From positions 1 through 64,000 of the forward strand of contig JAMPYF010000011.1 in the NCBI GenBank assembly GCA_023700805.1: a stretch of 64,000 nt of DNA. The letters are read 5' to 3'. This stretch comes from Sulfuritalea sp. Its GTDB lineage: Bacteria; Pseudomonadota; Gammaproteobacteria; Burkholderiales; Rhodocyclaceae. The translations under genes were made by a program, and so were the position numbers. This document shows positions 1-9,590 of the stretch, piece by piece (position 1 is the stretch's first letter; each line of letters opens with the position of its first letter). The notes under the pieces were generated by a model. That model saw nothing but the letters and a program-made list of their open reading frames with translations. It was not told the origin of the DNA and did not search any database.

Positions 1-203
1 GCGGCATCGGGCTGCGGCGGTGGCGCATATTCGGCGCCCAGCGGCGGCCAGCCGTGTTGCAGATCCTGGCGGCCGTCGGCGGGCTGGGTGGAGAAGTATG
101 AACTGCCGCGCCGGACAGGGTCCGCTGCCTGCGCGACGGCGTGCAGGGCAAGGCCGGTGAGGAGGAGGGCGGGCCAGCGGGAATGGCGGGGGCGTAGGGG
201 CAT
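1..203 (-). CDS. N-terminal part of a secreted protein (runs off window start)
   Basis: Minus-strand reading from ATG at 203: MPLRPRHSRWPALLLTGLALHAVAQAADPVRRGSSYFSTQPADG..., signal-peptide-like. Confidence 0.5.
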   Translation of the reverse strand, partial: MPLRPRHSRWPALLLTGLALHAVAQAADPVRRGSSYFSTQPADGRQDLQHGWPPLGAEYAPPPQPDA

Positions 204-311
204 TGAAGGTGTCTTTAGGAACCTTCAATCAACAGCGTCCGAATGCCGCAATCGTAGTGGCCTGCGCCAATTCGGGATCTTTCGATCCAAGTGCAAACTT
301 CGGGCAGCAGA

Positions 312-791
312 CTACTGCCCGCCCACTGACCGCTGCGTATCGCGTACGGTCCGCAATTCCTTCCAGGCCTTGTAGAGGTAGATTGGACCGACCACGATAC
401 CAATCACCGCTGCTGCTCCCGCCTGCAGCGCCAAGTTCAGCCAGCGCATGGACATAAAGATATAGCCGCCGCTGGGCGCGAAATAGCGCCGCAGGAAACT
501 CCATCCCGGCGGGAAGAATACTGCCATCAAGGAATACAGGACGAGATCTGCCGGCGGCACGTGACCCCACAAAATGACAGGGGTCACGATCCCAAGGGCA
601 GCCATCAACGCCAGTTGCTTCCACAGCGACGTGGAAACGTTCTGGTTAATGACCAAGGCGCAGTTCCCGCATAGCGGCGGAGTAAATACCGATACGCAGT
701 CGGCACAAAGTCCCCTCCCACAACTGTTGCAGGTGCCTACCGCGCCCAACTCGATGTGTTCTGCACAATTCATGTCTGCTCCTCCCCGCAA
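312..791 (-). CDS. Membrane protein with N-terminal Cys-rich zinc-binding motif (B-box-like)
   Basis: CxxH...CNSCGRGLCADCV...CGNC pattern followed by hydrophobic segments. Confidence 0.6.
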   Translation of the reverse strand: MRGGADMNCAEHIELGAVGTCNSCGRGLCADCVSVFTPPLCGNCALVINQNVSTSLWKQLALMAALGIVTPVILWGHVPPADLVLYSLMAVFFPPGWSFLRRYFAPSGGYIFMSMRWLNLALQAGAAAVIGIVVGPIYLYKAWKELRTVRDTQRSVGGQ

Positions 792-819
792 CCGTACTGT
801 TTGAATGGTTATCAGGTGG

Positions 820-893
820 GCATACTAAGTAATCCTTAGTATGCCGTCAATCGGTTTCCTAAGACTCTCTTAGTCCTCATCAAAGGGGACTAA
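820..893. promoter_or_regulatory. Divergent control region with clustered inverted repeats
   Basis: GCATACTAAG-N5-CTTAGTATGC (820-844), CTAAGA-N3-TCTTAG (859-873), TTAGTCC-N10-GGACTAA (870-893) directly upstream of the XRE gene. Confidence 0.6.
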
Positions 894-895
894 AC

Positions 896-1210
896 ATGGA
901 GGGGAAGGCGACGTTCGCCAGGCGGCTACGGGAGGCTCGCGAAGCGGTCAGTATTTCTCAGAAACAACTGGGCGTTCTTGCCGGGATCGATCAGTTCGTT
1001 GCCAGCGCCCGGATCAATCAGTATGAGCGTGGCAAACACGTCCCGGATCTGCTCACTGCGCAGCGGCTGGCAGCTGAACTGAAGGTTCCCGTGTCCTACC
1101 TCTATGAACCTGATGACAATATCGCGGCCTTGCTTCGCATTGCAGGGCGATTGCCAAGCCACAAATTAAGCAAGTTGCTCAAGGCGTTCAGTGGCGCCAC
1201 CGCGTCCTGA
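896..1210 (+). CDS. XRE-family helix-turn-helix regulator
   Basis: RLREAREAVSISQKQLGVLAGIDQFVASARINQYERGKHVPDLLTAQRLAAEL is a HTH_3 pattern. Confidence 0.85.
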   Translation: MEGKATFARRLREAREAVSISQKQLGVLAGIDQFVASARINQYERGKHVPDLLTAQRLAAELKVPVSYLYEPDDNIAALLRIAGRLPSHKLSKLLKAFSGATAS

Positions 1211-1451
1211 CCCGGAGGGGAAGCAAGCATCGGTCAAGCATGCAGCGTGGCTGGTGCACGGAATGGACGATGCCGATGCTTACAGCGGCAAAAGCCAGGC
1301 TTTTGACACTGGCCACTGGCCGAGCACCGCCTTTTATGTGGATCTACATAAGGTGGATGCATGCCGTTGACCGTAGAAGCCCGAAAGGCCAAAACTGCCA
1401 TCAATGATCGATTGCTCTGTGTTAGTGGTTGAGGTCTAGTGCGCGGTTGAT

Positions 1452-2459
1452 CTAGTCCTCCTCTAGCAGATCCAGCCGGTCTCTAGTCCTCGCTATGATT
1501 TCAGAGCGGTTGTGGATTGCTAACGGCTTTAGCCAGCGCCGCTTGCTCCTGATCTTCTCGGCCAAACAGACATCTATGTCAACCGTATGACTCGAAGTCA
1601 ATGCGTATCCAAGCAATTCCATTTCGCGTGTGTCTTTGTCATCAACCACTTCAATTTCGCCCAGTTGTAGGTGTGACAAACGAATCCACTCCGGGTCCTG
1701 GGAGTTGCCTTCCAAGATGTAGCCTCCATTTCGTCCGCCTTGAATGAGATGGCAACCGGCAAGCGAGTACGTATCGGTCGACAGAGCGTCCGCTGCAACA
1801 ATATGATTCCCCCCGAGCGTCCTTTCCCCCAAGGCCGAATACCGAATGGTTTGCGCCTGACCGCCGGAACGCCCGTAGCTATTTCGCGAGACCTTCTCAT
1901 CTGGACTCTCTGCGAGCTTTGCAACAGCGTCTTCCAGCGTGAGACTGCTCGCTTCCGCCTGATCAACGAGCTGATTACCGACATCCACCGCTGCCATGGA
2001 TATCTTTGACGCACATTCAGCAATTTTTTGGGCTTCAGCAAGCGACGATTCTGCAATCGGCAGTGAAGGTTCCCGATGATTCGATAGCTCAACTTGATCA
2101 GAGTCCTTGGACGTCTGATCTTCATGGGTAACAGCATCAACTGGATGCTCGGGATTGCGCGCTACATCAAGCGAGCCTTGATCGGTTGCCGGGACAACGA
2201 GCTTCAGCTTACAGCGGGCAGGAAGTTCAATAATCACCTCGCCATATGCAGTTTGAGGGCACACCCGTTTGAGATCGGCACCTGCTTGGTTGAGCTGCTG
2301 AATTGCACTTGCAAGCGTTATCGCATGCCCGGGGAACGTCGCATCCGTCGAAGAAACGACACCGAAACGGTTGGTCTGTAGGCACTTGAGATCGAGCTTT
2401 CTCATCCTGCTATTCCTTAAATATTTTTTCCGGGGCTTACTTTCCGAATTTTTCTTCAT
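1452..2459 (-). CDS. Hypothetical protein, translationally coupled to the giant recombinase
   Basis: ORF restarts at MKKNSESKPRKKYLRN with ATGA overlap to the upstream 1620-aa ORF; no family recognised. Confidence 0.7.
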   Translation of the reverse strand: MKKNSESKPRKKYLRNSRMRKLDLKCLQTNRFGVVSSTDATFPGHAITLASAIQQLNQAGADLKRVCPQTAYGEVIIELPARCKLKLVVPATDQGSLDVARNPEHPVDAVTHEDQTSKDSDQVELSNHREPSLPIAESSLAEAQKIAECASKISMAAVDVGNQLVDQAEASSLTLEDAVAKLAESPDEKVSRNSYGRSGGQAQTIRYSALGERTLGGNHIVAADALSTDTYSLAGCHLIQGGRNGGYILEGNSQDPEWIRLSHLQLGEIEVVDDKDTREMELLGYALTSSHTVDIDVCLAEKIRSKRRWLKPLAIHNRSEIIARTRDRLDLLEED

Positions 2460-5400
2460 GGCGCGTCTCCTTGGGTCATCAACAAAATGGACAGAGCACA
2501 AACACTGACTAGAAATGAAAGTTGGGGTGATGCCCGCGACTTGCCGGGGGCTTTGGGTCCCTTTTCGGGCAGAAACTTGAGTGATGCTTGAATACCTCGC
2601 TTGAAATATCGAGATGGCAATCCTTTCGATCGCTTAATGCCAATGTCGTCCCAGCGATCCAGGATATAGTTGTCCATGGAGGAATTGCTGCCGGGATTGA
2701 GATCGGCTTCCAGCTCGATACCATTTGCCCGCCAGGCACCGACCCAGGGCCTCAATTCAAGAATGTCTTCAGGATTCGTGAAGCCCCACGGATCCCCGAT
2801 TTCGGACATGACGGTCACCAGGCGGTTGATGGCGGCGGGGTGCGGAGACACGGCTTTCATCGCGATGGCCAAACCACCCCCAAGCACCTCGTCAACAAAC
2901 ACATCCCGGTTGATATCTTCTCGGGCCTTAAGAAGTGAGACGCGGCGGCGATTCAGCGCAGTGATGCCTTTTTCTAACGTCCGGGCGGAATCCGATGTCA
3001 TTTTTGAGGCAAGCTGCGAGGCATTTTCCGATTCGCCGAGGAGCCTCAATCCGACATACAGCGCTGAGCCCGTTGAGACATCTTCACCGACGAAGTCAGG
3101 ATTCCACGGAAGCTGATCCTGGCCCTCCACGACTAAGCTTGAGAGTTGGATTAGCTTTACGCCAGTGTTGGGTACAGAGGCGGGATCGAAACCTTCAAAT
3201 ACGTCGAATTGTGAAGTACCAAGCCGAGAGATCCGCTTCCTGTACGTAGCCTCGGGAATCCCGGTTACCTTTGACAAAAACTTCGTGGAGGGTTTGCAGT
3301 TCAGATCGTCATTGATCTTGGTGACCCAGTTGCGGCGATGGACATCGAAGTTGTGGGCGTAGTTTTCCATTGGCACGTCAGGGGCGCTTTGTCCCGCCGC
3401 AACCGTGATGCGAAACATTCCCTGCCGAGCATCAAGTGTCCGTTGGGGGCGCATCGCTTTGTGTGGGTTCAAGAGGGAATCAATCCGCTGTGAGATGACG
3501 CAGCCTCTGGTGTCGTGCGGCCGGATCACGGCGGAGCCGGTTGCGCGGGTCAGCGCTTCGCAGATCAAGATATGAATTCGCCGCGCTGTCCGCGTCGTTC
3601 TCGGATCATCGTTATCCCCGAAGATCCGGACGAGGCGATCATTCGGAAATCGTGCTTCACGTTGCTCACAGATCTCCTCGAGACTGGCAACAAGTTCCTC
3701 CTCGAAGATCTCCAGTACGCGCGGCGCATTGCCGGTCTTCAGATCCGCCCCCGCCTCCCAGGTGATGACGAGATGAGGATGGTCAACCTCAAGCAACACA
3801 TCACACAACCGCAGATTTGCTATCCCATCCCACCGATGCGGCTGCTGAAGCAGCAATTGCAAGGCGACGGCAGCCAGATGCCAATCGTCACCAACACTGA
3901 TCTGCAGATCACTGAGCAAACGGACGGCGATTTCTCCCTCACTGAGGGATGGCATCTCAGCGTACGTAAGTGAAGCGGGGGGTGGCCCCGAGCGCCGAAA
4001 CGCTCGCAAATCGATTCCCATCCACTCCAGTGCGTGGTTGATGGCAGTACGATCAGGGCTTTCATTGGCGGATCCGTCTTCGTTTTCCAGGCAGGAAATG
4101 ACCAGAGATTTCCAATCAACCTGGGACGATCCGAACTCTGCCAAAGCAACGGCAGCCATTTCGAGGAACCGCCTCGCCCCGGTCTCATAGCGGATGATAG
4201 TAAAGATGTTCTTCTGGCTCTGGCACAGATAAAGCAGATAACTCGTCGTGATGTATTCCTGACTGGATGTCTCAAAATCCGGGAGAATGGCCTCCAGATA
4301 ACTAGATAGCCATTCAATCTGGCTTTTGTGAGATTTGTGTCCCTTAGCATTTCGCGCCGCCTTCTTCAGGGCTTGAAGGATTTTTTCCGGGCTGCGCGGC
4401 TGACGGCGATGCTGCCCCCGGCGGGTATCAAACCTCGGATGTTCGATCAATCCAAGCTTATGACGTGCGACAGTTTCCGGACGCGAAGTACGTGTGAATC
4501 GAAAACCCCGCACCCATCCATACAAAACACCGGGCATTCGTATCGCGTAACAAGCGGACGCACACGTCATCACAAACTCGAAACCTCGACCAGCGGCTTC
4601 AGGAAGTCCCCGATTCAGGAATTCATCGAGCGTCTTGTCGAGGTCGGCAAAGGTGACGGGAGCCTGGCTTGGCTCGAGGATGTTCTGGACGAGTCGTACC
4701 GTGGTCTCGGATAACCAGGTTCTCCGGATCCCAAGGCGCGTCGGCACGCAATCGATAAAGTTTTCCCGCTCATGCCGATAGAGTGTCCCTGTTTGCAATT
4801 CGTGTAACAGCCCATCAAGCTCGTCCCGGTGGATGACACCATCCTCAATGACCAGGCTCAGTGCTACCCCGAGCCATCCACTGGGCGGGGCATGCCGGCG
4901 CCAGGAACGGAACAATTTCTCATAGCTGCTCGCGAGGACGACGGTCCCGTCCTCAAAGGGACATGGCTCCGCTCGCCGAGAAGGATGATCCTCAGGCCAG
5001 TCAGGGGAGGACTGAAGTAGACTGGGGATGTATTGAGACAGCTTGGTCCTGGTCGCCACAAAAGGGAGCGGGCGTGGCGAAAGATCCGGTGCGGTAGGCA
5101 AGGAAAGGGTGCTGAGCCAATTCTCAATGACATCAGCGCATGCCTGCTGCGATTCTTGGGGAACGGCCGCGCTCCAACTAGAAAAGGCTTCTTGACCAGG
5201 ATAGCCCCGCCCCATCCAACCCATGATGGCGGCACTATCCAATTCGGCTTCCCGGAAAAGCCAATCGAGGAGATGCCGACCCCCATTGTTTTTGATGTCG
5301 TACTCACTATAGAGCGTGGCCAAATCGCCAGCGCCCAGCGGAATCACTTCACCTTTTTCCCCGAACAGGAAGAACAACGGGTGAACATCGCCGTCGAGGC

Positions 5401-7318
5401 TGATGTCGATGGCGGATGCGATTTTGTTGGCGAGCGCGCGGTCCTCCGAATACAGACGGTAGGCAAGGAGCTGAAGCCACGAGAGGTAGGTGTTGAGCCA
5501 ATTGCGCAGGGTCGGACACAAGAAGGCCAGTCTGCGCTCGTGATAAGGCGCGGTGCGCTTGTCCGTGCTTACCGCCACACCACTGGCCGGATCAATCCTG
5601 GAACGAGTAATGGTCTCTTCGGTTAATTCCCTTCCGGCCAGCAGCAATTTCAGGACGGCATAGATTCTGGTGGCTACCTTGTTGTGCGCAGCGAACAGCT
5701 TTTTCTTCGTCGCCCGCTTGGGTAATAGTTTGATTTGCCTACTCGTTTCCGCGAAGGCCGAGGTCAGAAATGCACCGACGTTCTGAATATCGGGGAGCCA
5801 AATTGAGCCAGTGTCTTCAGGGATTTCTACGGACAACTTTCCGGAAAATCCGATGCTCCGGTAGGCCTTACCGAGAATTTCAGCGAGCCGGGTCCCGCGC
5901 ATCGTGAAGTAATTAAAATTCGCACTCGTGCCCACGGTGAAGTCGAGTCCGATTCCTGACGCATACGCTTCGTCGTGGCAAAGGGACAAAATGTGGCGCG
6001 CCCATGTTTTGGAGAGACGAGTCAGGGTTGGCCGGTGAGACGTCAGAGAGAGGCTCCGGAGCATGGACTTAGTCGTTTTGGCAAGATCTGCCATGTCCGC
6101 TTGAAACAACTGATCAACGCTTGGCGGATTGCCCATCTTGCTTGCACGCCGTCGCAGGTCTTTGGCAACTTCCAGCGGCAGTGGAATTCTCATGATGCGG
6201 TCATTGGGGGAGCGCTGAAAGGGCTTTCCCTGGGGATGACTTGAAATTATCTCGTCCAAGTTCACACAGATGCAGCCTGCCTCCACATCGACCCATATGC
6301 CGGCACCTTTGGCAGGAGAGGTTGGAATTTTGGAGAACCGGGTTGGAAGCACGCGGGTGAAGAGGGTCAGAAGTGCGGCTAGACCTTCCTCAACGCAAAT
6401 GTTCTCCCACTGGCCGATGACCAGCGGAATGGTGAGTTCAAGTTCATAGGGCTGCATCCCGTGATAGGTGGGAATTCCAGAAAACACCCTGACGCCGGCC
6501 TTCCCAGGTTCGGCGAGAAAGTCACGGAGGGGATCGGAAGGAGTCCTTTCCTCGGACGAAGCAGGCTCGCCGTCATCATCTTCGTCGTCCTCGACCTCTT
6601 CGACCTTTTTTGTCGGTGCCACAAAAGTTGCAGCTGGTCCCTGGTCCTCAAACGGATTGTTCAGGTTGGCTTCGAGTGCCTGGATCAGATGCACAATCAG
6701 TCGGGCAGTCTGGGAGTCAATTTCATAGCACTGCCGAAGTTCTCTCAGTTGGTGGGCCTGAATGCCTTCCGGCACCAGGGACTCGGGACCATCACCGCCG
6801 AGCCAGCGATTGAGCTCCCCGGTCAGGTCCGCAGAAATCTGATCTCTACCCGCAAGCAACTTGAGGGCAAGAAGCCCGCGTACCGCCCGAACAGCGCGGT
6901 GACGCTTGGCTGTCAGGCTTTTACCGAGGGGTGACAAAAAATCGCGGAGCGGACTTTTCCGTTGGCTGCGGAGGGATCCCATGTCACGTACGTGATCATC
7001 CCTCCACCCAGCGATCAGTTTGGTCCGAAGATCTTCCAGGGAATTCGCCCAAGGCGGGACATCAATAATATTGCGCAACTCGGCCAGATCGGCTCTGAGT
7101 TCGCCAAGCAGACCCTGCAGCCCGACCCCGGATTCAGGAAGCAAGAATGTTTTTACTAGCTGGTCAAGAACAATGACACCCGAGCTGTCGAGGCAATGCC
7201 GTACAGCGTCTAGCGAGAATTTCGTCGGGGTTTTGGCTATGTCTGGGCGAGTCCAAGCCTCGCCGGTGGGCGATTCGATAGGGGCACCACAAGTTACGGT
7301 ATCCATAACAAGCTCCAA
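2456..7318 (-). CDS. Giant protein with C-terminal tyrosine recombinase/integrase catalytic motifs (1620 aa)
   Basis: HRWDGIANLRLCDV (Arg I), DLKTGNAPRVLEI (Lys), RPHDTRGCVIS (HxxR), GQSAPDVPMENYAHNFD (Tyr). Confidence 0.75.
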   Translation of the reverse strand: MELVMDTVTCGAPIESPTGEAWTRPDIAKTPTKFSLDAVRHCLDSSGVIVLDQLVKTFLLPESGVGLQGLLGELRADLAELRNIIDVPPWANSLEDLRTKLIAGWRDDHVRDMGSLRSQRKSPLRDFLSPLGKSLTAKRHRAVRAVRGLLALKLLAGRDQISADLTGELNRWLGGDGPESLVPEGIQAHQLRELRQCYEIDSQTARLIVHLIQALEANLNNPFEDQGPAATFVAPTKKVEEVEDDEDDDGEPASSEERTPSDPLRDFLAEPGKAGVRVFSGIPTYHGMQPYELELTIPLVIGQWENICVEEGLAALLTLFTRVLPTRFSKIPTSPAKGAGIWVDVEAGCICVNLDEIISSHPQGKPFQRSPNDRIMRIPLPLEVAKDLRRRASKMGNPPSVDQLFQADMADLAKTTKSMLRSLSLTSHRPTLTRLSKTWARHILSLCHDEAYASGIGLDFTVGTSANFNYFTMRGTRLAEILGKAYRSIGFSGKLSVEIPEDTGSIWLPDIQNVGAFLTSAFAETSRQIKLLPKRATKKKLFAAHNKVATRIYAVLKLLLAGRELTEETITRSRIDPASGVAVSTDKRTAPYHERRLAFLCPTLRNWLNTYLSWLQLLAYRLYSEDRALANKIASAIDISLDGDVHPLFFLFGEKGEVIPLGAGDLATLYSEYDIKNNGGRHLLDWLFREAELDSAAIMGWMGRGYPGQEAFSSWSAAVPQESQQACADVIENWLSTLSLPTAPDLSPRPLPFVATRTKLSQYIPSLLQSSPDWPEDHPSRRAEPCPFEDGTVVLASSYEKLFRSWRRHAPPSGWLGVALSLVIEDGVIHRDELDGLLHELQTGTLYRHERENFIDCVPTRLGIRRTWLSETTVRLVQNILEPSQAPVTFADLDKTLDEFLNRGLPEAAGRGFEFVMTCASACYAIRMPGVLYGWVRGFRFTRTSRPETVARHKLGLIEHPRFDTRRGQHRRQPRSPEKILQALKKAARNAKGHKSHKSQIEWLSSYLEAILPDFETSSQEYITTSYLLYLCQSQKNIFTIIRYETGARRFLEMAAVALAEFGSSQVDWKSLVISCLENEDGSANESPDRTAINHALEWMGIDLRAFRRSGPPPASLTYAEMPSLSEGEIAVRLLSDLQISVGDDWHLAAVALQLLLQQPHRWDGIANLRLCDVLLEVDHPHLVITWEAGADLKTGNAPRVLEIFEEELVASLEEICEQREARFPNDRLVRIFGDNDDPRTTRTARRIHILICEALTRATGSAVIRPHDTRGCVISQRIDSLLNPHKAMRPQRTLDARQGMFRITVAAGQSAPDVPMENYAHNFDVHRRNWVTKINDDLNCKPSTKFLSKVTGIPEATYRKRISRLGTSQFDVFEGFDPASVPNTGVKLIQLSSLVVEGQDQLPWNPDFVGEDVSTGSALYVGLRLLGESENASQLASKMTSDSARTLEKGITALNRRRVSLLKAREDINRDVFVDEVLGGGLAIAMKAVSPHPAAINRLVTVMSEIGDPWGFTNPEDILELRPWVGAWRANGIELEADLNPGSNSSMDNYILDRWDDIGIKRSKGLPSRYFKRGIQASLKFLPEKGPKAPGKSRASPQLSFLVSVCALSILLMTQGDAP

Positions 7319-7751
7319 AACGAAGACGACAAAAAGCCGGTGACGTCAAAGTGACGTACGAGCGGAAGAAACTGCTTGCGTGGGAAAGCCTTGTCGCTAC
7401 GGGAAGAAGCGAGTGGCGAGTGGCCTAAACAGACGGGGCCAACCGAGGCAAAGCCAAGGTGACTAATCCTTTAGAACTCAATTTGAGTGGGAAATTTTGG
7501 GCGCACTACGCCTGTCCGTGCGGGAACTAGGCGCCCACAAGCCAGAACAGACGCTTTTCACGGCGCTGTGAACGCCAAAACCGGCGTTCGTTTTACTTGC
7601 AGCTCAGTGCTGCCTCGCGGTGGAACTTTGATCCGCGAATTTAGCGGGTCGTAACGGAGACCCGTGACCGGTCGGCTACTGGTGCCAACGCCCGCATCAT
7701 AATTCAACTCTTGAAAAGTATGCAATACTTATAGCAGAGCAGTAGTCATTT

Positions 7752-7848
7752 CTCGGGTTCTCAGAACCCGAGTTGGATAGTGGATTTGTTAGATCGTTTG
7801 TGACATGTCTGCCCGAAATCGTGATTCGGCGTTGTTGAATGTCACAAA
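7752..7848. repeat. Inverted repeats next to putative att site
   Basis: CTCGGGTTCT-C-AGAACCCGAG (7752-7772); TTTGTGACAT (7797-7806) / ATGTCACAAA (7839-7848). Confidence 0.65.
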
Positions 7849-7955
7849 GTGGGTGACGGATTTTTTCAGTGCATTCAGTCAGATCAAGCATAGGGTTTGT
7901 ATTCGGATCTCTGGCGCCCTCTTAATAACTGTCAAAAACTACTATCTGCTTTTCC

Positions 7956-8001
7956 CTCCGAAGCCAGGGGGTTGTGGGTTCGATCCCCGCCGAGCGCGCC
8001 A
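7956..8001 (+). other. 3' fragment of tRNA-Arg (probably CCG anticodon): candidate att site
   Basis: CTCCGAA loop, 3' anticodon half, T arm GTGGGTTCGATCCCCGC and acceptor CGAGCGC-G-CCA present; the 5' half is absent. Confidence 0.75.
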
Positions 8002-8318
8002 ATCCTTGTGTCGCAAGGACATTCAGCGATTCGCTGATTCAAGGCAGTGAATAAATTCTTATTTGGCATTTTCGGCCAGGATTCAACTCGTCGTCATAGA
8101 GCATTCGACGCAGGCACGAAGAGCAAAGGTCAGCGATTTTGACCAAGTTAGTCCCGTGACCAAGCGGATTCGGCTCGGGAGTTACCGTGGGGATTTTTGA
8201 CTACTGCCGTCCGTGACTGATTCCTCAGGAACGTATTCGGCCAGATCTCCTGGCGCGCAGTTGAAGTAGCGACATGCCCGTGCGTCGAACAGTTGGCGCT
8301 GGCGCCACGGCGTGCGGT

Positions 8319-9590
8319 TTAGCGGCAGGCCTCGATTTCGGCCAGCATCCGCAATGCCAGTTCCTTGCGATCGTAACGACAGGCTGCGGCAAGTCCGTTC
8401 TGGCGATAGCGCTGGCGCAGGGTGTCGTCCGCCTTGAGCGCCAGCAGTCCGGCGCACAATGCGTCAACGTCTTCCGGCACGAACACCTGGCCGCAGCCTT
8501 CCTGCTCGACTATTTCCGCCGATTCGCCGGCCACCCCGTGCAGCACCGGAATGCCCATGCCCATGCACTCGAACAGCTTCGACGGGATCACGGTGGTGAA
8601 CAGTTCGGTCTTCTTCAAATGGATGATCGACACATCCAGCAGCGACCAGTAGCGCACCACCTGCTCCTTCGGCACCGAATCGACGAATATCACATTGCTC
8701 AATCCCATGGCCTTGGCCTGCGCCACCAGCTTTTGCTTGTTGGCGCCATCGCCGAGAAACAGCAGGCGGATATCGCGCCCGACCGGATCGTCCTGCAGCC
8801 GCCGCGCCGCCTCCAGAAGCGTTTCAAGGGCATGCGCCATGCCGTGGGTGCCGATGTAGCCGGCAACGAATTTGCCCGGCAAACCCAGCTCGAATTCAAG
8901 CGCCATGTCACGCGCCTGAGGCCTGAAGCGGCCGACATCCACGCCGTTGGTCACCACCGCAATCTTGTTCCCGTCGATGTCGCGACCGACCAGATTACGC
9001 TTGAAGGACTGCGTCACCGAAACAATGCGCGCGGCCTTGCGATAAAGAAACAGCTCAAGGCCTTCCAGCAGATCCAGTACGCGCGAATTGTCGATGGCGC
9101 CGACCGCGCGGATCGATTCCGGCCACAAATCGCGCAGTTCGAATACATACGGAACGCGCTTCAGGCGGCTCACCGCATACGCGGCGCAGGTCGTGAACAA
9201 CTGCGGCGACGTGCCCAGCACCACATCCACGCCGCGGATGAACGGCGAAGCAAGGATCGCCGCCGCCATGAAACTCTGGTAATCGAGGATGCGCTTGATG
9301 AAGCCCTCGTTGGCCGTGATGTAGCTCCACACCCGGATCACGCGGATGCCGGCCATCTCTTCGGTCTGCCAAAGCGCATTGCGATAGCCGTCGAACACCC
9401 TGCCCTTGGGAAAATTCGGCGCACAGGTCACCACAGTAACGCGATGCCCGGCCTGGACCCATTCCCGGCAATGTTCGAAAGTGCGCGAAGCGGGCGCGTT
9501 GACCTCAGGCGGGAAATTGTCGGTCAGAAACAGAATGTGCATATCAAGCCCAGGAAAATTCCATCGCCGCCTGCGGCCCTTTGAACACAA
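8319..9590 (-). CDS. Glycosyltransferase family 4 (WbuB-like)
   Basis: MHILFLTDNFPPEVNAPASRTFEHCREWVQAGHRVTVVTCAPNFPKG...; true start probably the internal MHILFL. Confidence 0.85.
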   Translation of the reverse strand: MCSKGRRRRWNFPGLDMHILFLTDNFPPEVNAPASRTFEHCREWVQAGHRVTVVTCAPNFPKGRVFDGYRNALWQTEEMAGIRVIRVWSYITANEGFIKRILDYQSFMAAAILASPFIRGVDVVLGTSPQLFTTCAAYAVSRLKRVPYVFELRDLWPESIRAVGAIDNSRVLDLLEGLELFLYRKAARIVSVTQSFKRNLVGRDIDGNKIAVVTNGVDVGRFRPQARDMALEFELGLPGKFVAGYIGTHGMAHALETLLEAARRLQDDPVGRDIRLLFLGDGANKQKLVAQAKAMGLSNVIFVDSVPKEQVVRYWSLLDVSIIHLKKTELFTTVIPSKLFECMGMGIPVLHGVAGESAEIVEQEGCGQVFVPEDVDALCAGLLALKADDTLRQRYRQNGLAAACRYDRKELALRMLAEIEACR

